A stretch of DNA of 64,000 bases, taken from assembly GCA_035048495.1 (NCBI GenBank), contig CM068552.1, positions 17,236,753 through 17,300,752 of the forward strand, given 5' to 3'. Positions 36,801 through 44,173 of the stretch are shown piece by piece. Origin of the DNA: Euptelea pleiosperma. Lineage: Eukaryota > Streptophyta > Magnoliopsida > Ranunculales > Eupteleaceae. Under the pieces are notes generated by a model. The model worked only from the letters and a program-made list of their open reading frames with translations. It was not told where the DNA came from and did not search any database. Position 1 is the stretch's first letter; every line of letters begins with the position of its first letter. The translations under genes and the position numbers were made by a program.

Positions 36801-39800
36801 TTCTACAGTTTTAAGATGGGTTTCTTGGTGTATATTTTCTACATAGTTTTAAGATGGATTTCTCTAAGAAAATTCAGAGATCATGGTTTGTGTTACTGTT
36901 TTAGGTGGTTTTGTGAAGTTAGACCCAAAAGCCCAAAAGAAGATGTGGTTTGGTGGTTTTCTGTAGTTGATTATAGTTTACCCAATACAAATAGAACCCA
37001 TTACAGAAAAAGAAAGTTTTGATTATAGTTTTTTTTTTTTATTGCGTGGTTTGTGATCTCTATGGATTATTGTACAATGATTCGTGTTTGAACTCTAAAC
37101 ATAGCAGCATGCTACTTGAAGCTAAGGTTCACTATTTTAATGTGTAGAATAAAAATGTTAGCATGAGCCCACATGCTCAATACATGAATCTACACTGGGA
37201 GCTAAATAGCTGGTGGGTTTGATTGCAACTTGAAACTTCAGACGGGACTTATCTTATCTTTCTACATGAGCCTGTTCACAAACCTAAGTACCCAACATAA
37301 TGAAAAACCAACATCATGAAGAAATAGAAAGCAAGAATAGTTTAAGCTTGATACTACATTGATGAACTTCATATTGTTGAAAATAAGTTTTTTCTCTTAT
37401 TATATGTCTCACATAAGAAGCTTTTGGTGTTTTAAGTGTGAGATAATATCTTTCTCATCAATTGTAAATTTGAAGTAAATGGTCCTTATTGTTAAAAAGT
37501 GCACTGCGGACACCTTCTATTTTAGTCAATGGTCTAAAATCCTTCCCTGTATATGATTAATGTATAGCCTTTCTTTATTATACAAGCAGTGCACAGGCCT
37601 AAACAAGAACACACAGCCATTGTAGAGCTCATACAGATCTGTGGGTTTGGTGGATTATATGGGTTTTAGGGTATTACATCAGTTTGTAAGGGAGGCGTCA
37701 TCGTTTGGGTTTGGTGGATTGTAATGGAGGCAGTATAGATGAATGGATAATAGAGAGTGAAGACCACATGATTTGTTGGATCTGTGGGATTGGTGGATTA
37801 TATGTGTTTTAGGGTATTACAACATTTTGTAATGGATGCATTATAGATGAATAGATAATAGAGGGTGAAGACCACATGATTTGTCAGATTGTGGGTTTCG
37901 TGGGTTATATAGGTTTTAGGGTATTACAACAGTTTGTTGTGAGGACTGTTGTCAGATTTGTGAGGATGGTAGACCACATGTGAGGTAAGCATGACATCAA
38001 TCTCTTCTCTCTCTCTCTTCTCTCTCTTCTATTTGAAACCCTAACCCTAAATTTCCATTGCAACTAGATTGTGGAGGATTTAGTTCTCACCCTATCCCAT
38101 TCAGGTTTGAGAATATGTGGTTATCATGTCCTCGTTTCAAGGAAAAAGTGGAGTGGTGGAAATCATTTTCCTTCTTAGGAAAGGCAGGGGATGTTTTTAG
38201 ACGCAAGCTTAAAGCTCTAAAAATAATGATTAAAAGTAGGAATGGGGAGGAGTTTGGCAGAATTGATCATAGAAAGGGTATAGTGCTAGAGGAGACCTCT
38301 TTGATCAATAGGAAGGAGTCAGATGGTCTATCTATGGAGGATTTGTTGAGGACAAACCTGAAAGCGGATTATCTTCAGTTGGTGAAAATGGAGGAAATCA
38401 GTTGGAGGCAGAAATCCAGAATCAAATAGTTAAAGGAAGGAGATATTGTCACGCCCCCAAATCCGTTATACGATCATCTCGATCTTTCACGCATCTCGAG
38501 GCGTAACGTGTGGGTAAAAATACTATACGCGCACGGTGAATCAAAACATATTACTTAGTGCAACAGAAATACACTAGTAATTTTTCATTTTCGTTTATTT
38601 TGAAACACTTGTTAAGTCATAGGATTCCTCCCCTTGTGAGTATCACATCCTCGGAATGGCTTCAAAAAAATTGTCATTAAAATTCATTTCACCATAATTA
38701 AAATACAGGTAACAAACTACAAAACATCACTTCTCTTCTCGAACTACAAAGTATTACACATCACGGTTCTACCATTCATACATAAACATGAATACCATTA
38801 TGTAACCCAATACACAAAAAGACCTCCATACTACATGCAGAAGAGAAATCTACGTCTACAAAAAAACAGATATCCCATATCTCATTCGTTACATCTAGAA
38901 CTGAGAGTACTAATCTCAAGCATTCGCCTTACCTTGACCTACAATATAATAGATTGAAAGTACCGTGAGCTAATAAGCCCCGTAAGCACAATTTCAAGTG
39001 TAAAAAATAATTCACAGTTTATCTCATTTGAAACCATAGTTTAATGAAAATCAGTTATTTAATATTAATAAACTCATAAATGTAACATATTTTCATTTTC
39101 CTTAAAACACCGTAAAATCAATCCATTGAAGTATGGTCAGTCCTATGAGCATCATAGCATATGTGACCCTGAATCACTGGGTCGGTCAGACCACGGATAC
39201 CGATTTATAGTGCACGGTACCAACACCTCTTATCCCACGTTTAGCCTATAAATAGACTCCCTAGAAGTGCATGCACAATTGGTTGTTTCGTTAGGTATCC
39301 TCTCTCCGAATGCCCTAACTCCTTTTAGATATAAATACCCTGGGGATTACATAAATGCAATAGCGCCCATACCTTTAGGAACTGAATAACCCAGGGGATT
39401 ACATAAATGTAATAGCGCCCGTACCTTTAGGAAATGAATAACCCGGGTGATTACGTAAACAAAATGGCGCCCATACCATATACTCTGATCATCTTTGCCT
39501 TTTAAGTAAAACTCAATATTATCTTTAAGGTATACTACTCAAGGGATCCTACAAGTAGGATGTACCTTTTCCATTCGATTATTGGCGCAAATCCAACGTC
39601 CTTTTATGGGTTATGTATCACCCAAAACAACCTCATTTTTATGGATGTAACCATCCAAAATCAACCATCTTCTATGAATGTAAAAGAAAATGAATATACA
39701 CGTTTTTCATGAAGAAATTCACAAAGAATACACATACTTGCTTTAAAACAAAACAGAGATATCACTTCTTTATATTTATAAGGTTAAAACAACTATAAAT

Positions 39801-42800
39801 TAACTTCGTGCTTTTGAAAAGAGGAAAACAAGATAAAACATGCATTTTTTTTTTTTTGATAAATGTGTGTATATTATAGACAGGGGAAACCCCAAAAATG
39901 TACGAAGGCCAGGATCTAACTCTCAACCCGAAGAGTAGGATCCTTGATCAACTCAAACCAACGAAAAACAAAGGTCTCAAAATAAAAACCCCAGAAAGTA
40001 GGGGAGCACGAGGACCACACATAGAGGAAGGCCTTCACATCTAAAATCACTTCCTGCAACCCTTTTTCCTTTTCTTCAAAAATCCTGTGATTCCTCTCCT
40101 TCCAAATAGCCCAAATTATCGCAAAAGGTAGATAAAACATGCATTTCACAAAGAGGAGAATGATGTACTTACTATTCTCAGAAATGCTTTCTTTGATTCT
40201 CTTCTTCTCCTAGTATGTTAATCTCCTTCCCAAGAGGAGCAGTTTCCTCTTCTGAAGGTTCTTGCAATTCCTTCTCTTTCCCTCTCTATTATCAGTTTCT
40301 CTCTCTATGGTGTCTTTCTCTTTCTTACCTTTCTCTCTCTTGTTTCTTTCTCTAGGTATTTTAATACTAAGTGTTGAAGTGGAGAAAGAGTTAAGCTCTC
40401 CTCTCCTATCTATAGGGTTTCAAGCCCTTGACTAGAGTGTATGAATATACACTCAAGTCAGTGGAAGTCAGGCCTGATATTTATGATATCTATATAAGCT
40501 TATACTCAAGTTTGTGCAAGTCAAGCCTGATATTAAGGTTATACTTGTGTGTAAACTAATGATGGCTATGATGTATCTATTAACACCTAACTCAAAACAA
40601 ATTACGCCTGATATTTAAGTTATTATAGTGTGTATACTCGTAATGGCTATGGTGTGTCTACTAACATCTAAGTCAATACAAGTCAAGCCTGATATTTAAC
40701 TTATTATAGTGTGTATACTCATAATGGCTATGGTGTGTCTACTAACACCTAAGTCAATACAAGTCAGGCCTGATATTAATAAAATATCTAAGAGTTATAT
40801 TATAGTGCATTAGTACCCAAGTTAATAACATGCATCCTAGATATTTTGCGAGAATAATTACCAGCTACTTATTACGTACTAAATATGAGCGCGGCAGATG
40901 CCAGAATATGTTTTTCGGGTTTATGGTTCAGATTTTGACATAATAATTTTTGGTTCCAAAAGTGTATAGCGCGGTACTCTGTTAAGTGTTAAAATACCAA
41001 AAATCCTGAAATTATCGAAAATTCATAGAATCATCAGATAATTATATTAAGTTATTCTACATCATTTATTAGCAACAATTAGATACAGTAGAGGTAAAAT
41101 AGTTATTTAAAATAAATTCACGAAAGAATGATCAGAAATACGCCACGTATCCTCTGATCAATCTGGGTCATTACAGATATAACACTAAATTTTTCCACAA
41201 GATGGCAAATGCACGAAGAAGATATAATCATGTAACTCGTCTCAAGGTTCGACGAACCGTGCTAGATGAGGAGGAAAGCATTAGGGATAGAGTTGTGGGA
41301 TTTTATTCTGATCTTTATTCAAAGCCTTCGGTCTTCAGACCTACTCTGGATGAACTCCACTTTGATCAGATCAACCTTGAGGACAAGGAGGGGTTGGAAA
41401 AACCATTTGAGGAGGGAGAGGTTCTAAGGGCCATCTTTGATTTGCCAGGGGATAAGGCTCCTGGTCCGGAGGGTTTTACAATAGCTTTCTTTAAGCAATG
41501 TTGGGAAGTCGTCGGGACCGATTTTATGAAACTAGTAACTGAATTTCAGGAGGGTTATCTGGATTATACATCCAATCGCAATTTTGTTGTCATGATTCCC
41601 AAGAAACAAGGGGCAGATGATATAGCTAATTGCAGGCCAATCAGTTTGGTGGGTAGTGTGTACAAAATCATTGCCAAGATGCTTGCTACTAGGATCCGTA
41701 TGGCGTTGCCTAAGATCATCTCATCGTCTCAAGGGGCTTTTGTCATGAGTGCATTGATTCTAGATCTAAGTTGGGGAAGCAGGGGATCGCCTGTAAGATT
41801 GATATGGAGAAGGCCTATGATCATGTAGATTGGAGTTTTTTGGAGTATATGCTATTCAGGACGGGCTTTAGCGTGAAATAGAGGTTATGGATAAGGAAGT
41901 GCATCTCGTCTACTTCCTTTTCCATTCTTGTAAATGAGTCTCCAGCTGGATATTTTAGGAGTTCTAGGGAGCTAAGACAGGGAGATCTGTTATCTCCATT
42001 TTTATTCATTGTGGTGGTAGAAGCTTTGGGGAGAGTGATTTATAGAGCGACTTGGGTAAGCTCAAGGGGTTCGAGGTAGCCACGGGGAATATGGTTATTT
42101 CCCATCTTCAGTTTACTGACGACACCCTAGTATTTCTCGATGCTTCCACCTCTCAGGTTAGATTCCTCAGAGGTCTTCTATGTTGATTTGAGGCAACTTC
42201 GGGGTTGCACGTGAATCTGGCTAAAAGCAAGGTGTATGGCATGGAAGATGTCATTTCAGATCTTGCAGATATTATGGGTTGTAGTATAGATAGCTTGTTG
42301 GCTATTTACATGGGAATTCCGTTCGGGGCTCGCTACAGGTCAAAAGCATCATGGGCGCTAGTGATTGAACGTTTTGAGAAGAGATTAGCCTTGTGGGAGG
42401 CAAAATACCTTTCTAAAGGGGACAAAATGGTGTTGATTAAAAGTACTCTCTCTAGCTTACCTATCTATTATCTTTCACAATTCACGATCCCTAGCAATGT
42501 AGCGGATACTTTGGAAAAACGTAAGAGGGGTTTTTTATGGCACGTTGAGATGGATACCCACAAATTTCATTTGGTGGCTTGGAAGATCATTTGTGATTAT
42601 AATTTATAAGGATACAGGGGGGATAGGGATCAAAAGAATTAAGGAGATAAATCAGGCTCATTTGGGTAAATTGTTTTGGAGGTTTGGGGAGGAGACATCT
42701 AGCAAATGGCGAGGGGTCACTGTGGGGAAATATGGGGTTTTAGCTTTTGGATGGAAAAGCAATTCGACTCGTTTTCCGTATGGATGCAGCATTTGGAGGG

Positions 42801-44136
42801 GCATTTTGAAGACTTCGGAGAAATTTCTAGAAGTACTAGATTTGAGGTTGGTTCTGGCCATAGAATCAGGTTTTGGAAGGATACATGGTGTGGAGAATCT
42901 TCCTTTCGGGAAGACTATCAAAAACTTTATACTCATACAAAGAGGAAGTATTGGTCCATTGAGGATTTGCTTTTATGGAGGGGGAATCATTGGGATGGGA
43001 TTTCAGTTTCAAAAGAAATCTCAACGATTGGGAAATCGATCATCTCTCTAGTTTGCTTAGCCGTCTGCGGGATATCCACCTTCAACCTTCAACACAAGAT
43101 AAGCGCCTTTGGATCTGGACCAAGGGAGGTACCTTCTCGGTTCGCTCTTTTATGGGGATTTGATAGATTCTAGCGGATCTTTCTATCCCCGTTCCTTGGT
43201 GTGGAGTTCACATATCCCAACCAAGATTGCTTTTTTTGGTTGGTTGGCGTTGAAGGAGAAAATTCTAACTATGGATAATTTGAGATCCAGGGGGATTATC
43301 ATTACGGATTATTGCTCGATGTGCAAACATTATAGAGAATCTGTAAATCACCTATTGTTACAATGTGATGTGGCGTGGGAGGTTTGGTCTTTTTTCTTCG
43401 AGTTCGGGATAAAGTGGGTGATGTCGGGCTCATTCTTGTCCCTTATTAGTGGCTGGCATGCATTTGCCTTTTCATCCATAGGGCAAATTCTAGGGCGGAT
43501 GTTTCCTTTTGCAATAGCATGGGGTCTTTGGAGGGAACGAAATCAGAGAATTTTTGAAGGAAAGACGAAATTTGAATTGGTTATTCTAAACATTAAGGGG
43601 ATGATGTTTTTGTGGTCAAAGGTTCATGGGAGTGTCGAGGGATTTTCTTCGAAGATTTTGTTTGCCGTTTGGACATCTAATGCTCTAGGGACGCATAGTC
43701 GAAGTGCTTTTTTGGCTGTTTTGTTAGTTTCTTTTTGTTTTTTCCAGCCTTTAGTTGGTCATCTCAACCACTTTAGCTGGTTAGAATGTAATGGTTTACT
43801 TTTTGTCTTTTAATGAATTCTATACTTATCCAAAAAAAAAACGTTCTGCATTCCAGGCTTCTTAAAGGCACCAGGTTAGACTCCCCATATCTATGTTGGA
43901 TACCGACACACGCATCCATGTCATTGTTACGTAGGTTAAAATCACCCGATCAAGCCAATTTTTGGTCAAAGCTGTCTATTGCATGGGGTCCATTGATTGG
44001 ATGGTACAGGTTGGAAAAAATATGCACCACTGGAGAAATAAAAATTAGGTACTGTCATAAGCATGATAGTACCAGGACTACCTAATGTTATAATAATAAC
44101 AACAACAAAAAAATAATGTATTTATGCATGTTGCAT

Positions 44137-44173
<37 letters not shown>

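Larger units (their letters stand above)
38068..43840 (+). mobile_element. 5'-truncated L1-type LINE (LINE C) in AMK2 intron 2
   Basis: Begins within ORF2 right after the endonuclease, at the position equivalent to LINE B 23163. Two halves (38068-38446 and 41176-43840) are separated by a solo gypsy LTR. Contains RT ([48 protein letters not shown]), zf-RVT ([34 protein letters not shown]) and the tail ATACTTATCC plus poly(A). The RT motif FADD reads FTDD here, and there are frameshifts at about 41740, 41880 and 42600-43110. Antisense to AMK2. Confidence 0.9.

Noticed and set aside
38000..38080. Target duplication for LINE C
   Set aside because: I compared DNA before 38068 with DNA after the poly(A) at 43841 and found no convincing direct repeat.
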